Source: Paenibacillus alvei DSM 29 (GTDB lineage: Bacteria; Bacillota; Bacilli; Paenibacillales; Paenibacillaceae). Taken from it: a DNA stretch of 64,000 nt. The notes beneath the pieces are model-generated. The model made no database searches, was not told the DNA's origin, and saw only the letters and a program-made list of their open reading frames with translations. The stretch spans positions 422,518 to 486,517 of the forward strand of contig NZ_AMBZ01000005.1 of NCBI RefSeq assembly GCF_000293805.1, given 5' to 3'. Below, in pieces: positions 18,231-28,816 of this stretch. The first letter of the stretch is position 1; every line of letters starts with the position of its first letter. Position numbers and translations under genes: made by a program.

Positions 18231-19184
18231 TTACGATGCAGTAGATGCGCTCCCCGTAGAATTCCCTGCCTGTGAGACTTCCTTAGAAGCTTGAGCATTT
18301 GCACGGATCCTCGAAATCGAAAATACGACTAATGCAACCCAAATGAGTGAAAATGCAAGAAATTGAGGAGTCGTGAACGCTTCACCGAACGCGAACAAAC
18401 CAAGCAGCAGCATAATGGTTGGTGCAATATATTGCAGAAAACCCACAAGTGTGAACGATATTCGCTTCGCGCCCGTTGCAAACAATAGCAGCGGAATAGC
18501 CGTTACAACTCCCGCCCCTATGAGCAGCATAATAATCGAACTGTCTTTGTCCCACAACGGTGTGCCACTCGGATTGAAGAAAAACAGAAAAATGAGCGCA
18601 AAAGGCGTCATAATTAAGGTTTCTACCGTCAATCCAGTCCAAGGACCTACAGACACCTTCTTTTTAATGAGCCCATAACAGCTGAACGTTGTCGCTAAGG
18701 TCAACGCCGCCCAAGGAAAGCTGCCGTAATATACCGTCAGACACACAACCCCTGCTGCTGCAATCCCAACAGCTGACCATTCTGCTTTCGTCAATTTTTC
18801 CTTTAGGAAAAATGTCGCAAGAAAAACATTAAGCAATGGGTTGATGTAATAACCAAGGCTTGCTTCTACCACGTGCGCACTTTCGACTGCGAAAATATAC
18901 ACGAGCCAGTTGATGCTTATCAAAATGGAAGCCGCAATAATACTAATTGTCTGCTTCTTATTTGCGAGCAACTGTTTGATTTCTGACGCAGTAGCTCTCC
19001 ATTTTCCCAATAGCGCCAACAGGATAATCATGAATACTAATGACCAAATAATCCGATGAGCTAATACCTCTGCTGCCGGCACAGAACCAAGCAGCTTCCA
19101 ATAAATCGGGAGGAACCCCCAAATAATGTAGGACAGCCCGGCAGCTGCGATACCGGTCGCATAATGACTTTGCTTCTGTTTCAC
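18231..19184 (-). CDS. rarD: EamA family transporter RarD
   Basis: Ten-helix DMT-superfamily protein of the RarD subgroup, about 317 residues. It opens with YIIWGFLPIYWKLLGSVPA and HRIIWSL, both RarD hallmarks, and the second half has YGLIKKKVSVGPWTGLTVETL and FLQYIAPTIMLLLG. GTG 19184 is preferred because GAGGAG lies seven bases upstream; an in-frame ATG at 19208 is the alternative. Physiological substrate unknown. Confidence 0.88.
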   Translation of the reverse strand: MKQKQSHYATGIAAAGLSYIIWGFLPIYWKLLGSVPAAEVLAHRIIWSLVFMIILLALLGKWRATASEIKQLLANKKQTISIIAASILISINWLVYIFAVESAHVVEASLGYYINPLLNVFLATFFLKEKLTKAEWSAVGIAAAGVVCLTVYYGSFPWAALTLATTFSCYGLIKKKVSVGPWTGLTVETLIMTPFALIFLFFFNPSGTPLWDKDSSIIMLLIGAGVVTAIPLLLFATGAKRISFTLVGFLQYIAPTIMLLLGLFAFGEAFTTPQFLAFSLIWVALVVFSISRIRANAQASKEVSQAGNSTGSASTAS

Positions 19185-19291
19185 TCGACTACTCCTCGCC
19201 CTAACCATAATAATTTGTATATATAAATTTTATTATATCAGTTCAGACACAAAAATAGGATGATATTAACAAATCTTATTAAAAACATTAC

Positions 19292-19349
19292 GAACAAGGC
19301 CGCAACAACGGGAATTCTAATTACTTGCACCCGTTAGGCGGCCTTGTTC
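19292..19349 (-). terminator. Long hairpin terminator of transketolase
   Basis: GAACAAGGCCGC pairs with GCGGCCTTGTTC and, further in, AACGGG with CCCGTT. On the minus strand it is followed by GTAATGTTTTTAA, ending the tkt transcript. Confidence 0.65.
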
Positions 19350-19463
19350 ATTACCGAGTTCTCCAACTGAATAAGAGAAGGAACCCGATTGCTCTCTATC
19401 TAATTTGTACTTAACAGGACTGAATTCCCACCGTCAAGTATTTTGGTTCCATGATATCGGGTA

Positions 19464-21482
19464 TTACAGCAATGCCTTAACACGGCTTACCACGTTTTCT
19501 ACAGTGAAGCCATACTCGCTGATGACACGGTCTCCAGGAGCAGAAGCACCGAATGTAGAAATGCCAATGATGTCGCCTTGGTCTCCTACATAACGCTCCC
19601 AGCCGAATGGAGAAGCCATTTCAATCGCAAGACGAGCCTTCACATCTGGAAGCAATACGGAATCTTTATATTCCTTCGATTGCTTCTCGAACAAATCCCA
19701 GCTCGGCATGCTGATAACACGTACTTGGATGCCCTCTTCAGCCAATGCTTGTTGAGCGCGCACAGCCAATTGAACTTCCGATCCTGTCGCAATAATTTGC
19801 GCTTGAGGCTTGCCATCCTTCGCATCGGATACCACGTAAGCGCCGCGAGCAACGCCTTCGCGAGATGCTGTTACGCCGCCTTCCAAGATAGGCAAGTTCT
19901 GACGTGTCAGAACAAGCACGACTGGGTTCGATTGGTTCTGCAGCGTATAAGCCCATGCAGCAGAAGTCTCATTTGCATCAGCAGGACGGATAACCGTCAC
20001 ATTTGGGATAATACGCACAGATGCGAGCTGTTCGATAGGCTCATGGGTAGGGCCATCTTCACCAACTGCGATACTGTCATGCGTCAACACATATGTTACT
20101 GGCAATCCCATCAATGCGGACAAGCGAACAGCCGGACGCAAGTAGTCAGTAAATACGAAGAATGTACCGCCGAATACCTTTACACCGCTGTGCAATGCCA
20201 TACCGTTCATTGCTGCTGCCATTGCGAATTCACGCACACCGAAGTAAATATTGCGGCCGTCATATTGACCAGGACGGAACGCTGGAAGGTCGTTCAGGTG
20301 CGTCATTGTGGAGCTTTCCAAGTCAGCAGAGCCGCCTGTCAGGTTCGGAACGTTCTTTGCAAGACCGTTCAAGGCATTACCGGATGCTACGCGAGTGGAC
20401 AATGCTTTGTCTCCTGCCGCATATGCCGGAAGATCTTTATCCCAGCCCTCAGGAAGCTGTCCGCTAATCGCAGTTTCGAATTGTTTCGCAAGCTCAGGGT
20501 AAGCAGCTTGATAAGCTTGGAACATTTTGTCCCACTCTTCGTTCGCCTTTACGCCCTTCTGCTTTACATTTGTATCGAAGTGACTGTAAACCTCTTCAGG
20601 CACGAAGAAGTCTTCATGTCCCCACTTATAGAATTCCTTCGTCAGCTTCGTCTCTTCAGCGCCGAGTGGAGATCCGTGTGTACCGCCATGTCCACCCTTG
20701 CCTTGCTTATTCGGGCTTCCGTATCCGATAACTGTCTTCACTTCGATCAATGTCGGCTTGCTTGGATCCTGTTTTGCCGTCTCAACTGCTTGCGCAATTG
20801 CTGCAAGGTCGTTGCCGTCTTTAACCAGCAACGTGTTCCAGCCGTAAGCTTCGTAGCGTTGACGAACGTTCTCGCTGAAGGACAGGCCGGATTCGCCATC
20901 CAATGTAATATCGTTCGAGTCGTAAAGTACAACTAATTTACCTAATTTCAAGTGACCTGCAAGCGATGCTGCTTCACTAGCAACGCCCTCCATCATATCT
21001 CCATCACCGCAAATTACAAACGTATGATGATCAACAACAGAATAGCCGTCACGGTTATATGTTGCACCGAGTTGTGCTTCTGCCATAGCCATACCTACTG
21101 CCATTGCAATCCCTTGTCCAAGTGGACCAGTTGTTGCATCTACACCAGCTGTATGTCCAAACTCCGGGTGACCTGGAGTTTTGCTACCCCATTGACGGAA
21201 ATTCTTGATTTCTTCCATAGGAAGGTCGTATCCGCTAAGGTGAAGAAGGCTGTACAGCAGCATGGAACCATGTCCAGCTGAGAGCACGAAACGGTCACGG
21301 TTAATCCATGTAGGATTGATAGGATTGTGCGTCATTGCCTTGGCGAACAAATGGTACCCCATAGGAGCGGCACCCATAGGCATGCCCGGGTGACCCGATT
21401 TCGCTTTTTCAATGGCATCGATGGCAAGTGTTCGAATCGCCGCCACCGATAGCTCGTCAATATTCATTTGGTTTGCAGTCAT
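19464..21482 (-). CDS. tkt: Transketolase
   Basis: Thiamine-diphosphate enzyme of the pentose phosphate pathway, about 672 residues, full length. TPP motif [20 protein letters not shown] with [24 protein letters not shown] and [14 protein letters not shown] in the N-terminal domain, [17 protein letters not shown] and [17 protein letters not shown] in the pyrimidine domain, and a C-terminal domain with the [12 protein letters not shown] block. Start at ATG 21482 with AAGGAGG upstream. Confidence 0.97.
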   Translation of the reverse strand: MTANQMNIDELSVAAIRTLAIDAIEKAKSGHPGMPMGAAPMGYHLFAKAMTHNPINPTWINRDRFVLSAGHGSMLLYSLLHLSGYDLPMEEIKNFRQWGSKTPGHPEFGHTAGVDATTGPLGQGIAMAVGMAMAEAQLGATYNRDGYSVVDHHTFVICGDGDMMEGVASEAASLAGHLKLGKLVVLYDSNDITLDGESGLSFSENVRQRYEAYGWNTLLVKDGNDLAAIAQAVETAKQDPSKPTLIEVKTVIGYGSPNKQGKGGHGGTHGSPLGAEETKLTKEFYKWGHEDFFVPEEVYSHFDTNVKQKGVKANEEWDKMFQAYQAAYPELAKQFETAISGQLPEGWDKDLPAYAAGDKALSTRVASGNALNGLAKNVPNLTGGSADLESSTMTHLNDLPAFRPGQYDGRNIYFGVREFAMAAAMNGMALHSGVKVFGGTFFVFTDYLRPAVRLSALMGLPVTYVLTHDSIAVGEDGPTHEPIEQLASVRIIPNVTVIRPADANETSAAWAYTLQNQSNPVVLVLTRQNLPILEGGVTASREGVARGAYVVSDAKDGKPQAQIIATGSEVQLAVRAQQALAEEGIQVRVISMPSWDLFEKQSKEYKDSVLLPDVKARLAIEMASPFGWERYVGDQGDIIGISTFGASAPGDRVISEYGFTVENVVSRVKALL

Positions 21483-21728
21483 TGATGATTTCCTCCTTGT
21501 CCAACTCATCACAAGCTGAAAGCTATACAGAACAAATGAAAATGCGTAAATACTTAGCTTGTACGCTGTGCTCTATTTTGCATTCATTGTATCATTACTA
21601 CCCTATTCGATGCTACTTTAACGTGTGAAAAGCTATGGATATTTAGATATAGTATATCCGAACTTCATGCTTAGCTTATCAGCGGGTCTTGGATCAGGCC
21701 TTGCCCGCTGGCCAAATAATAAAAGAAA

Positions 21729-21767
21729 GCTGTTCCAGCCGCAGAATCATCTGCAGCCGGCAACAGC
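21729..21767 (-). terminator. Terminator of purU
   Basis: GCTGTTGCCGGCTGCAGA pairs with TCTGCGGCTGGAACAGC on the minus strand, then TTTCTTTTATT. Confidence 0.8.
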
Positions 21768-21781
21768 CAGCACAACATCAT

Positions 21782-22687
21782 CTAATTAAACACGACCGTC
21801 TTGTTTTGGTATACGAGAATCCGATCCTCAATGTGCCAATGCACGGCGCGTGCAAGTACAACGCGTTCAATCGTTCTGCCGATTCGCTTCAGTTCATTCA
21901 CATCCGCACGATGCGTCACTCGCTGTACGTCCTGTTCAATGATTGGTCCGCCATCGAGCTCTTCTGTTACATAATGTCCTGTTGCCCCGATCAGCTTCAC
22001 ACCGCGGTTGTACGCTTGTTGATACGGCTTGCCGCCAACGAATGCCGGCAGGAAGGAATGATGAATATTTATTATTTGGTTCGGGTATTTCTCGATGAAT
22101 TTCGGTGAAATGATTTGCATATAACGAGCTAATACAATCAGGTCAACCTTACCCTCTACAGCATCCAACTGCTTGCGCTCCGCCTCCGGCTTATTGTTCG
22201 GGTCCACCGGGATATGAACATAAGGAATGCCGAAAGACTCTACATATTCCTTCATATCAGGATGATTGCTTACGACCATCGCGATCTCTGCATCCAGATC
22301 ACCAGCCTGCCACTGCCACAACAGTTCAACCAGACAATGATCCTCTTTCGATACGAAAATCGCTATACGCTTCTTCTTGCTCACACGAGAAATACGCCAC
22401 TGCATATTGAACTCTGATGCAATGGACTCGAATTCCGACTCCACTTGTGACAGCTTGCCATCCAGCTGCTCCATATCGAATTCAATGCGCATGAAGAACA
22501 TGCCGCCTTCTGGATCCATCGTATATTGGTCGGATTGGACAATATTCGCTCCATGCTCATACAAAAATTTAGATACAGCAGATACGATCCCTGCCCGATC
22601 TGGACATGAGATCAGCATTCGTGCGCGATTGCGCGATTGTTCCCCAGCTTGTTGAAGGGCGTGAACCATCGTGTGTTGGTGGGTCAT
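21782..22687 (-). CDS. purU: Formyltetrahydrofolate deformylase
   Basis: PurU, 301 residues, releasing formate from 10-formyl-THF. An N-terminal ACT domain (LISCPDRAGIVSAVSKFLYEHG) is followed by a formyl-transferase domain with NIHHSFLPAFVGGKPY and GATGHYVTEELDGGPII holding the Asn/His/Asp catalytic set. GGAGGAG precedes the ATG. Confidence 0.95.
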   Translation of the reverse strand: MTHQHTMVHALQQAGEQSRNRARMLISCPDRAGIVSAVSKFLYEHGANIVQSDQYTMDPEGGMFFMRIEFDMEQLDGKLSQVESEFESIASEFNMQWRISRVSKKKRIAIFVSKEDHCLVELLWQWQAGDLDAEIAMVVSNHPDMKEYVESFGIPYVHIPVDPNNKPEAERKQLDAVEGKVDLIVLARYMQIISPKFIEKYPNQIINIHHSFLPAFVGGKPYQQAYNRGVKLIGATGHYVTEELDGGPIIEQDVQRVTHRADVNELKRIGRTIERVVLARAVHWHIEDRILVYQNKTVVFN

Positions 22688-22859
22688 CTTCGTTTCTCCT
22701 CCATGAATGAGCGTTGCTTCCTGCAGTCTTTACATCGATTTCACATCATGAATATCATTTGCATCATACTCTCTGTCTTCATGCTTCATTCGTGCCTATC
22801 CAATCGAATCATAACAGCTGATGTTCTCGCATCTATACTCTACATACAAGCTATGATGG

Positions 22860-23978
22860 TTATTTCCAAGCAGCCTGTCCAGCTAAGCAAGCCGTTAGAC
22901 GCTGGTTAATCTCTTCCTCAGACAGGTCTGGGAATAGATTTGCCTCGCCAACCATATCATACAGCCGCTCCATCGGCTCGCGCGGATCAGCCTTTCGAGC
23001 TTTCGCATCTTTTTTAAGTACATCCCATGTCGCCAATACGAACTCACGCGGGGCGATATCCTGTCCCTTGAAGAAATGCTCCAGACGCTCCACATCCGGG
23101 ATAAATTCTGAACCAAGGCGCTCCACATCGCCGCGAAGGAGAGCGATCTCTGCTTCGTACATCGGACGCTGCTTCTTCGAGTCTTTCCCGATCCACGGCG
23201 TCTCCAAAATAAATGGTCTGCCTGCAAGTTTCTCATGATGCACGATGCGTTGAATCGCCTCAAAGCCAATCATTCCAGATCCTAGCGAGGCGTGACGGTC
23301 TTTCCCAGCTCCGAGTGGATTTTTACTGTCGTTGATATGCACAATCGCAATGCGATCCAGACCTACTATGCGGTCAAATTGCTCCAAAACACCATCAACA
23401 TCATTGACGATATCGTAACCAGCATCATGAGTATGGCATGTGTCAAAACATACAGTTAGGCGATGATTATCCTCAACCTTCTCAATAATCGAGGCAATTT
23501 CCTCGAAGCTCCGGCCAATCTCTGTCCCTTTGCCAGCCATCGTTTCCATAGCAATATTGACGTCTGTATCTTTCGTATTGCTCAGTACCTCGTTCAAGCC
23601 CTCTGCGATCCGGTTGATGCCGAACTCAGCATCTTTGTCGGTATAAGCACCTGGGTGAAGCACAATATTTTTCACACCAATGCAGTCTGTGCGGCGAATT
23701 TCTTCTTGGAGGAAATTAACGGCCAGCTCAAACGTATCCGGCTTGTACGATCCAAGGTTAATAATGTACGGCGCGTGCACTACAATTTCTCCAATGCCGT
23801 GCTTCTCCATCAGTTCCTTGCCTTCTTCAATATAGAGCGATTCAATTGGCTTGCGGCGCGTATTCTGCGGCGCTCCAGTATATATCATGAACGAGCTTGA
23901 CCCATAGGATACTGCTTCCTTCGTTGCAGTCAACAGCCCTTTATCGGAAAACGAAACATGAGATCCAATTTTCAGCAT
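22860..23978 (-). CDS. nfo: Deoxyribonuclease IV (AP endonuclease), C-terminally extended
   Basis: Endonuclease IV family TIM barrel for base excision repair. Metal ligands are seen in [47 protein letters not shown] and [20 protein letters not shown]. The usual domain ends near residue 290; about 80 extra charged residues follow ([19 protein letters not shown] region) that I cannot assign. AAAGGAG precedes the ATG. Confidence 0.92.
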   Translation of the reverse strand: MLKIGSHVSFSDKGLLTATKEAVSYGSSSFMIYTGAPQNTRRKPIESLYIEEGKELMEKHGIGEIVVHAPYIINLGSYKPDTFELAVNFLQEEIRRTDCIGVKNIVLHPGAYTDKDAEFGINRIAEGLNEVLSNTKDTDVNIAMETMAGKGTEIGRSFEEIASIIEKVEDNHRLTVCFDTCHTHDAGYDIVNDVDGVLEQFDRIVGLDRIAIVHINDSKNPLGAGKDRHASLGSGMIGFEAIQRIVHHEKLAGRPFILETPWIGKDSKKQRPMYEAEIALLRGDVERLGSEFIPDVERLEHFFKGQDIAPREFVLATWDVLKKDAKARKADPREPMERLYDMVGEANLFPDLSEEEINQRLTACLAGQAAWK

Positions 23979-24347
23979 GTAATTGCTCCTTTCAAAATCA
24001 TTTCCCCTTATTCTACAAGGATTATCGAAATAAATCTAGGCAACGTTGCTATCGTTAGGGAACCTTTGCAAAAACGCTGTAATGGTGCGTTTTTTAGATT
24101 TTTGCGTAAGCACGTTTAGTCAACGGATAGCACGGTTTAGCATCGTTTTTGTGGGAAGGTAGCATGGAGCACTCCATCTCGAATGTGACGAACAACTATA
24201 TACCTCTGCGTAATCTCACCATGTCTATCTGAACAAGAAACCATAACTCTAATGATGGTAAAACAATCCAGTTTCAGGTAGCACCTAAATTAAAGCGCCG
24301 TCGAATTCTATCCTCTCGGCTCATTAGCTCTTTAATAGAGTTACCTG

Positions 24348-24376
24348 TTGACTACCCTTTAAGCTTTGGTTAAGAT
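24348..24376 (+). promoter_or_regulatory. Sigma-A-type promoter of the secreted protein gene
   Basis: TTGACT, 17-base spacer, TAAGAT, then AGGAGG and the ATG at 24421. This is the best promoter match by eye in the 440-base gap 23979-24420; the rest of that gap shows no gene. Confidence 0.65.
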
Positions 24377-24420
24377 TGTCATGTAATCAAATTCCATATT
24401 TTAGGAGGATACTACTGTTA

Positions 24421-24882
24421 ATGAAAAAATTTGTTGCATTAACCATTGCAGCAACTCTGTCACTAACAGGACAAGTTGTACATGCAGCTCCACATGCAGC
24501 TCCGGCCTCTGTAGAATCTACAAATTCAGTAGAGAAACAGTCTCCACCACCAGACGCGAAATATATTGAACATGTTCTGTTGTGGAGTACAGGCGGGTAC
24601 AATTACTTCGAGGTATCCATCAGGGAAGTCGAAACGAACAGAGAAATAGCTCACCAAAAAGTTTATCCCACAGACCGTTTCCAAACAAAATTCAACATCA
24701 ATAATTCCCTTTTAGTCGAGGGAAATAGCTATCGCATTAATATTAGCGCTTTTAACGATCGCATAAAACCGCCTCGCCCAATTGCTAGAGGAAATCTCAC
24801 TTATAAAGTTAATAAGCTGTACACATATAAAGATGGCGAAACAGCACAAATCAATATTGATCTAAAAAGAGTACTATGGTAG
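24421..24882 (+). CDS. Small secreted protein of unknown function
   Basis: 153 residues with a classical signal peptide (MKKFVALTIAATLSLTG, cleavage likely after VHAA or close by). The mature part has a low-complexity AP-rich start, then a beta-rich domain of about 100 residues with Tyr/Asn content that resembles a small Ig-like or bacterial surface fold; no family recognised. ATG 24421 follows AGGAGG at about ten bases. It has its own promoter and terminator. Confidence 0.75.
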   Translation: MKKFVALTIAATLSLTGQVVHAAPHAAPASVESTNSVEKQSPPPDAKYIEHVLLWSTGGYNYFEVSIREVETNREIAHQKVYPTDRFQTKFNINNSLLVEGNSYRINISAFNDRIKPPRPIARGNLTYKVNKLYTYKDGETAQINIDLKRVLW

Positions 24883-24890
24883 AAACCCTT

Positions 24891-24921
24891 AGAGCCGCCA
24901 TGGCTAAACCTTGGCGGCTCT
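24891..24921 (+). terminator. Intrinsic terminator
   Basis: AGAGCCGCCA pairs with TGGCGGCTCT with a TATGTTTTC tail, eight bases after the stop. Confidence 0.8.
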
Positions 24922-25262
24922 ATGTTTTCTATATTATAAGTTTCAATCCGTGCAAAAACGACATAGAACCATATGCTTCCGCACCTGAGCTCTAAAAAGA
25001 AAAATTGTTTCTATTCTAGAATGAAAACAGTGATCCAGTTGCGCCGTGATTTCCTCATTCCAGTCACGGAAGGTACGCCAGATGTTATTGGTGTTGTAGA
25101 AAACTTGGAGGTATCCAACAGATCCTGATACCACGTTATTAAACGTTACCCTTTTTGTACCTGCTGGCTCCACCACTTACTCTCGAAATATATCTAGGAA
25201 TGGGGTATAATTCGATATAAGCATCTTAGTAAAAAGTACCAACAATCATGAGGTGAGAATTT
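24922..25262. other. Intergenic stretch without a supported gene
   Basis: About 340 bases between the secreted-protein terminator and the next membrane-protein gene. A 77-codon open frame on the minus strand (24943-25176) has no ribosome binding site or recognisable motif. The last ~80 bases must hold the promoter of the gene at 25263. Confidence 0.5.
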
Positions 25263-25733
25263 ATGCTTAACTCGTTCACCCTGTTCCCAATGGCTATTGA
25301 TGGCCCAGGCCGTTGGTTTATGAATTCCATTGCATTTTGGACCTTCGTCTTATTAGGCCTGATGGCGATTGGCGGCTACTTCATGTTCCGCAAATTTATG
25401 AAGGTGCTTCCAATGAATGATGGCAAGTCGAAGCTGGATTGGCAGAATTACTGGGTAGAACAAAGTCGAGGCCTGTGGACGGACGAATCAAAGGCATTTT
25501 TGGAAAAGCTTGTTGAGCCCGTACCGACTCCCTTCCGCGATATTGCTCGTCATTCGATCGCAGCCAAAATTGGGCAAGTAGCTTGTGAGAGCGGCGCGGC
25601 AGAAGTAACGCAGGATCATTGCATCCAAGGATACATCATGGCTACACCGAAGCGTGATTATAGAAGCCTCGTTAAATTTCTGGACAATAATGGAATCGAT
25701 TACACACCATATAAGCATCTGCTCAACAAATGA
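25263..25733 (+). CDS. Hypothetical membrane-anchored protein
   Basis: 156 residues. One strong membrane helix lies at about residues 22-42 (FWTFVLLGLMAIGGYFMF), followed by a cytoplasmic, mixed-charge domain; the last third repeats a KRDYRSLVKFLDNNGIDYTPY pattern as in small Bacillales proteins of unknown function. GAGGTGAG precedes the ATG. Function unknown. Confidence 0.75.
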   Translation: MLNSFTLFPMAIDGPGRWFMNSIAFWTFVLLGLMAIGGYFMFRKFMKVLPMNDGKSKLDWQNYWVEQSRGLWTDESKAFLEKLVEPVPTPFRDIARHSIAAKIGQVACESGAAEVTQDHCIQGYIMATPKRDYRSLVKFLDNNGIDYTPYKHLLNK

Positions 25734-25843
25734 TTCCTATCGTTTCTCCGTATTAAGAGATGGATGCGCATACACAAGCATCTATTCGGGTAAATCACAT
25801 CTTAGTTCTATCCATTCCATTAACGTGCTAGGAGGGATATGAC

Positions 25844-26785
25844 ATGAAAGTGATGATTTGCGGCGGAACCGGGCTTATCGGAAGGGCTCTGATCGATTTT
25901 TGGCTTCAAGAAGGCCATGAGCTTATCATCGTTTCCCGCTCCCCTGCGAAAGTGCATGCTTATGGTGAGAGGAAAAGAGTTCAAGCCATTAGTTGGTCAG
26001 AGCTGACCCATATCCCCGAGCATTCTCAAGATGTAGATGCCGTTGTGAACCTAGCTGGAGAATCCATTAATCAACGTTGGACTAGCATGGCTCGAAATCG
26101 TATTCTCTCCTCCCGCATCATTCCTACACGGAGAATTGCAGATTGGGCGAGCAAGCTGTCCCGTAAGCTGCCGATCTACATAAGTGCCTCGGGCATTTCC
26201 ATTTATGGGCCTTCCGAGACGGGAACCTTCGATGAGATGAGCATGGCTCGCGGAGATGACTTTTTAACAGATGTTATCTATCAATGGGAAGAGGCAGCGG
26301 ATCGCGTTCCTGCTGATCGCACCATTAAGCTGCGGATAGCCCCAGTACTGGCGAATGAAGGCGGAGCGTATCCAATGATAAAGCTGCCGTATTTGCTAGG
26401 CATTGGGGGACGAATTGGTTCGGGAAAACAACCTTTATCCTGGATACATATTACGGACATGGTTCGACTCATTGATTTCGTGCTGTATGATTCAATTGCA
26501 GGAGTCGTAAATGCGTCCTCACCAGAGGCGGTAACCAACGATGATTTCGGCAGATCCCTTGCTAAAGTGTATAGACGAAAGCACTGGATGCCCGTTCCTG
26601 CTGCTGCCCTGCACATTCTCTTTGGCGAAATGTCCTCCCTGTTGCTCCAAGGTCAGCGTGTTTATCCAGCTAAGGTGCTGGAGCATGGCTTCACCTTCCA
26701 ATATGGAACACTGGAAAAAGCATTGACCGAGCTTCGCGATTCGAAGAAGAACAACAGCAGCTCATTGATGAACGAAAATGTATAA
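25844..26785 (+). CDS. TIGR01777 family oxidoreductase (YfcH-like epimerase)
   Basis: Extended-SDR-fold protein, 313 residues. Nucleotide motif CGGTGLIGRALIDFW at the N-terminus, VVNLAGESINQRW, then a DUF1731-like C-terminal domain (FGRSLAKVYRRKHWMPVPAAALHI). Reaction unknown for the family. AGGAGGG precedes the ATG. Confidence 0.9.
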   Translation: MKVMICGGTGLIGRALIDFWLQEGHELIIVSRSPAKVHAYGERKRVQAISWSELTHIPEHSQDVDAVVNLAGESINQRWTSMARNRILSSRIIPTRRIADWASKLSRKLPIYISASGISIYGPSETGTFDEMSMARGDDFLTDVIYQWEEAADRVPADRTIKLRIAPVLANEGGAYPMIKLPYLLGIGGRIGSGKQPLSWIHITDMVRLIDFVLYDSIAGVVNASSPEAVTNDDFGRSLAKVYRRKHWMPVPAAALHILFGEMSSLLLQGQRVYPAKVLEHGFTFQYGTLEKALTELRDSKKNNSSSLMNENV

Positions 26786-26884
26786 CCGTTTACCAAGCTT
26801 TGCTTATCATACGAATATGATTTTAGCGATTCACTTTCCGCATCAGAGTCATTCTCAATCGATCATTATTGACAGTATGACCCT

Positions 26885-26924
26885 AACAAAGGGGGGGCAG
26901 ACGCAGCGTCTGTCCCTCTTTGTT
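26885..26924. terminator. Bidirectional terminator between epimerase and Tad locus
   Basis: AACAAAGGGGGGGCAGACGC pairs with GCGTCTGTCCCTCTTTGTT; it ends both the epimerase transcript and the long Tad operon, overlapping the last stop codon by two bases. Confidence 0.75.
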
Positions 26925-28800
26925 ATCCCACCCGAAATATATACTTCGAACGGGCGATAGATAGCTTATCGCCATCATTTAATGAATATAGTTTGTAGGG
27001 AATCAAAAGCTCCCCTTGTAGTTCCGTTCCATTTTTTGAGCCCAAATCTCGTAGTTCTAAGGAGCCCGTCGGTGTCCTTATGAATTCACAATGATGCTTG
27101 GATACCCCCATACTTTCATCTCGGTGATGCACGCCTTGATCAGCACGTCCGATTATGAACGGAAACACTTGGAGAGAATAAGTGCCAATTATAGCCATTC
27201 CCGCTTCATCGAGCTGCTGGAGATACGGTTCCCTCGGGCTGCCTTCGGCTTGTCCTTCTCCAAGCATAACTGTAGCATCTGAATCAGAAGCATCTAAAAT
27301 AGCTGTGTGATGAGTTAATGAAGCATAATAGTCATTACCATCTGCAGCAAGCGAGCCTTGATCACCACCGACTATTGATCGCTGCTCACTATGGAAGTGA
27401 TTTACTCCGATATGAGACATTTGAGGCATCTCACCAGCTCTCTGTTGCTGTAAAAAACTCAAAACTTCTGAACTGGCTGATGCGGTATGAGCAGTTGATC
27501 GTTCATTGGTCTGATGTCCAGCTAGTTCCGAAGCCGATGGAGAGGATGATAGCACTGTGTTCTGTTCCAATTGTGAGCTCCCTTTTTCTTTGCTGTTGTG
27601 TGTATCCATCGCACCCATAGGCTGGGATATATGGGATAGCTCCATTGATAAGAACTCAGGAAGTCTATTGGGGTTATTCCAATCCTGATTTGCTCTCGGT
27701 TGAAATTTCTGCTCATCTGTTGCTTTCTGATAGCCCGCCTTGTGAGAGTACAGCTTTTTCCACCACCGGCTGGGAATTCCCGTTAAATACATTGCGCCAA
27801 TAGCAACGATAGCAATATTCCAAGCTATTGTATACGTAAATACTTCAGGAGTGGGGTTAGACATATAACCAAACTTCCATCCTAGTGCGGCCACAGTAAT
27901 GACAACCCCAGATGTAACGATCGTATACTTCTTATTGCTCTGTTCATATTCTTGTCCTGCCTCATCCGGGATCGTACAGTGACCTCGCTCATGCTGACTT
28001 GAACTTACATTAGACTTCGATTGACCGAATGCCGAGGGCACTCGATCCTGCCTATCAAAAGAAGGAAATGCCGCGGAATTCCACTCGTCTCTTCCTAGTT
28101 CTGTCCCGGCACCTGTGTATTCATTAGGTAGCTGGTTCTGATTATCCCGCCCACCTCTCCCGCCGTCCCCCGAATTAAGCTGCCCTTCTGTGAGCTGCCT
28201 ATTATTCACAGACCTGCCGGACGCTGAACCCACAATTAAGGATTGCAATAAGCCACGCACATCTGCAAGAGTTGCTCCTTCCTGAGACAACAACTGCACA
28301 AGACGTTGAAAACCATCTCCATCCCAAGCATTGACATGAGAGGACAACAAAATGCCTAATCTCCTCAAGCCTTCCATACCAGCTTGTGGATGTAACGGCT
28401 CCACTGTTGGGATGTACGCAGTATAAAGATTTCCGTTCCAAGAGCTCCCGTCTACATAAATGAAGCGCTCGTGCAATAAAATTTGGTTCGGATGCAGCAT
28501 ATATGCTCGGCATCCTTCCAGCACATTGACCAGTTGAAACATCCATTCAAAATATTGAATCGCAGTAATCTGTAAAGAACGGAGCACCTGCTCCATCATT
28601 TTTTTACCACTAATATCGTATAAAAATGATGCCTCAAAATCGACTTCTCGAATTTCCACGGGCAGCAAATGAGGAACTTCATTAAAGCGCAGCATATTGA
28701 TCTGATAGGCATCCAATTCATCGGAATGGACAGTTGGCTCTCTGGTGAGCAGCATTCTCATTTTCCCTTCATGGACAAAATCCGCCTTATAGCCATACAT
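26923..28800 (-). CDS. FHA-domain membrane protein of the Tad locus (DUF6382-like N-terminus)
   Basis: About 625 residues. The N-terminal ~190 residues resemble the DUF6382 region found with FHA domains in Gram-positive pilus loci. A long Asn/Gln/Gly-rich linker, two membrane helices (around VVITVAALGWKF and WNIAIVAIGAMYL), another disordered stretch and a C-terminal FHA domain follow. The FHA domain has IIGRADQGVHH, SKHHCEFI and LRDLGSKNGT, so the phosphothreonine-binding residues are present. AGGAGGTGG lies before ATG 28800. Last gene of the Tad operon; probably a regulator or scaffold of the secretion machine, by inference. Confidence 0.8.
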   Translation of the reverse strand: MYGYKADFVHEGKMRMLLTREPTVHSDELDAYQINMLRFNEVPHLLPVEIREVDFEASFLYDISGKKMMEQVLRSLQITAIQYFEWMFQLVNVLEGCRAYMLHPNQILLHERFIYVDGSSWNGNLYTAYIPTVEPLHPQAGMEGLRRLGILLSSHVNAWDGDGFQRLVQLLSQEGATLADVRGLLQSLIVGSASGRSVNNRQLTEGQLNSGDGGRGGRDNQNQLPNEYTGAGTELGRDEWNSAAFPSFDRQDRVPSAFGQSKSNVSSSQHERGHCTIPDEAGQEYEQSNKKYTIVTSGVVITVAALGWKFGYMSNPTPEVFTYTIAWNIAIVAIGAMYLTGIPSRWWKKLYSHKAGYQKATDEQKFQPRANQDWNNPNRLPEFLSMELSHISQPMGAMDTHNSKEKGSSQLEQNTVLSSSPSASELAGHQTNERSTAHTASASSEVLSFLQQQRAGEMPQMSHIGVNHFHSEQRSIVGGDQGSLAADGNDYYASLTHHTAILDASDSDATVMLGEGQAEGSPREPYLQQLDEAGMAIIGTYSLQVFPFIIGRADQGVHHRDESMGVSKHHCEFIRTPTGSLELRDLGSKNGTELQGELLIPYKLYSLNDGDKLSIARSKYIFRVG

Positions 28801-28816
28801 CGACACCGACCACCTC

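Noticed and set aside
19578..20936. 452-codon open frame on the plus strand inside transketolase
   Set aside because: Antisense to a clear tkt gene; composition follows the real gene in another frame and no motif or ribosome site is present.
24943..25176. 77-codon minus-strand frame
   Set aside because: No ribosome binding site or recognisable domain; treated as non-coding.
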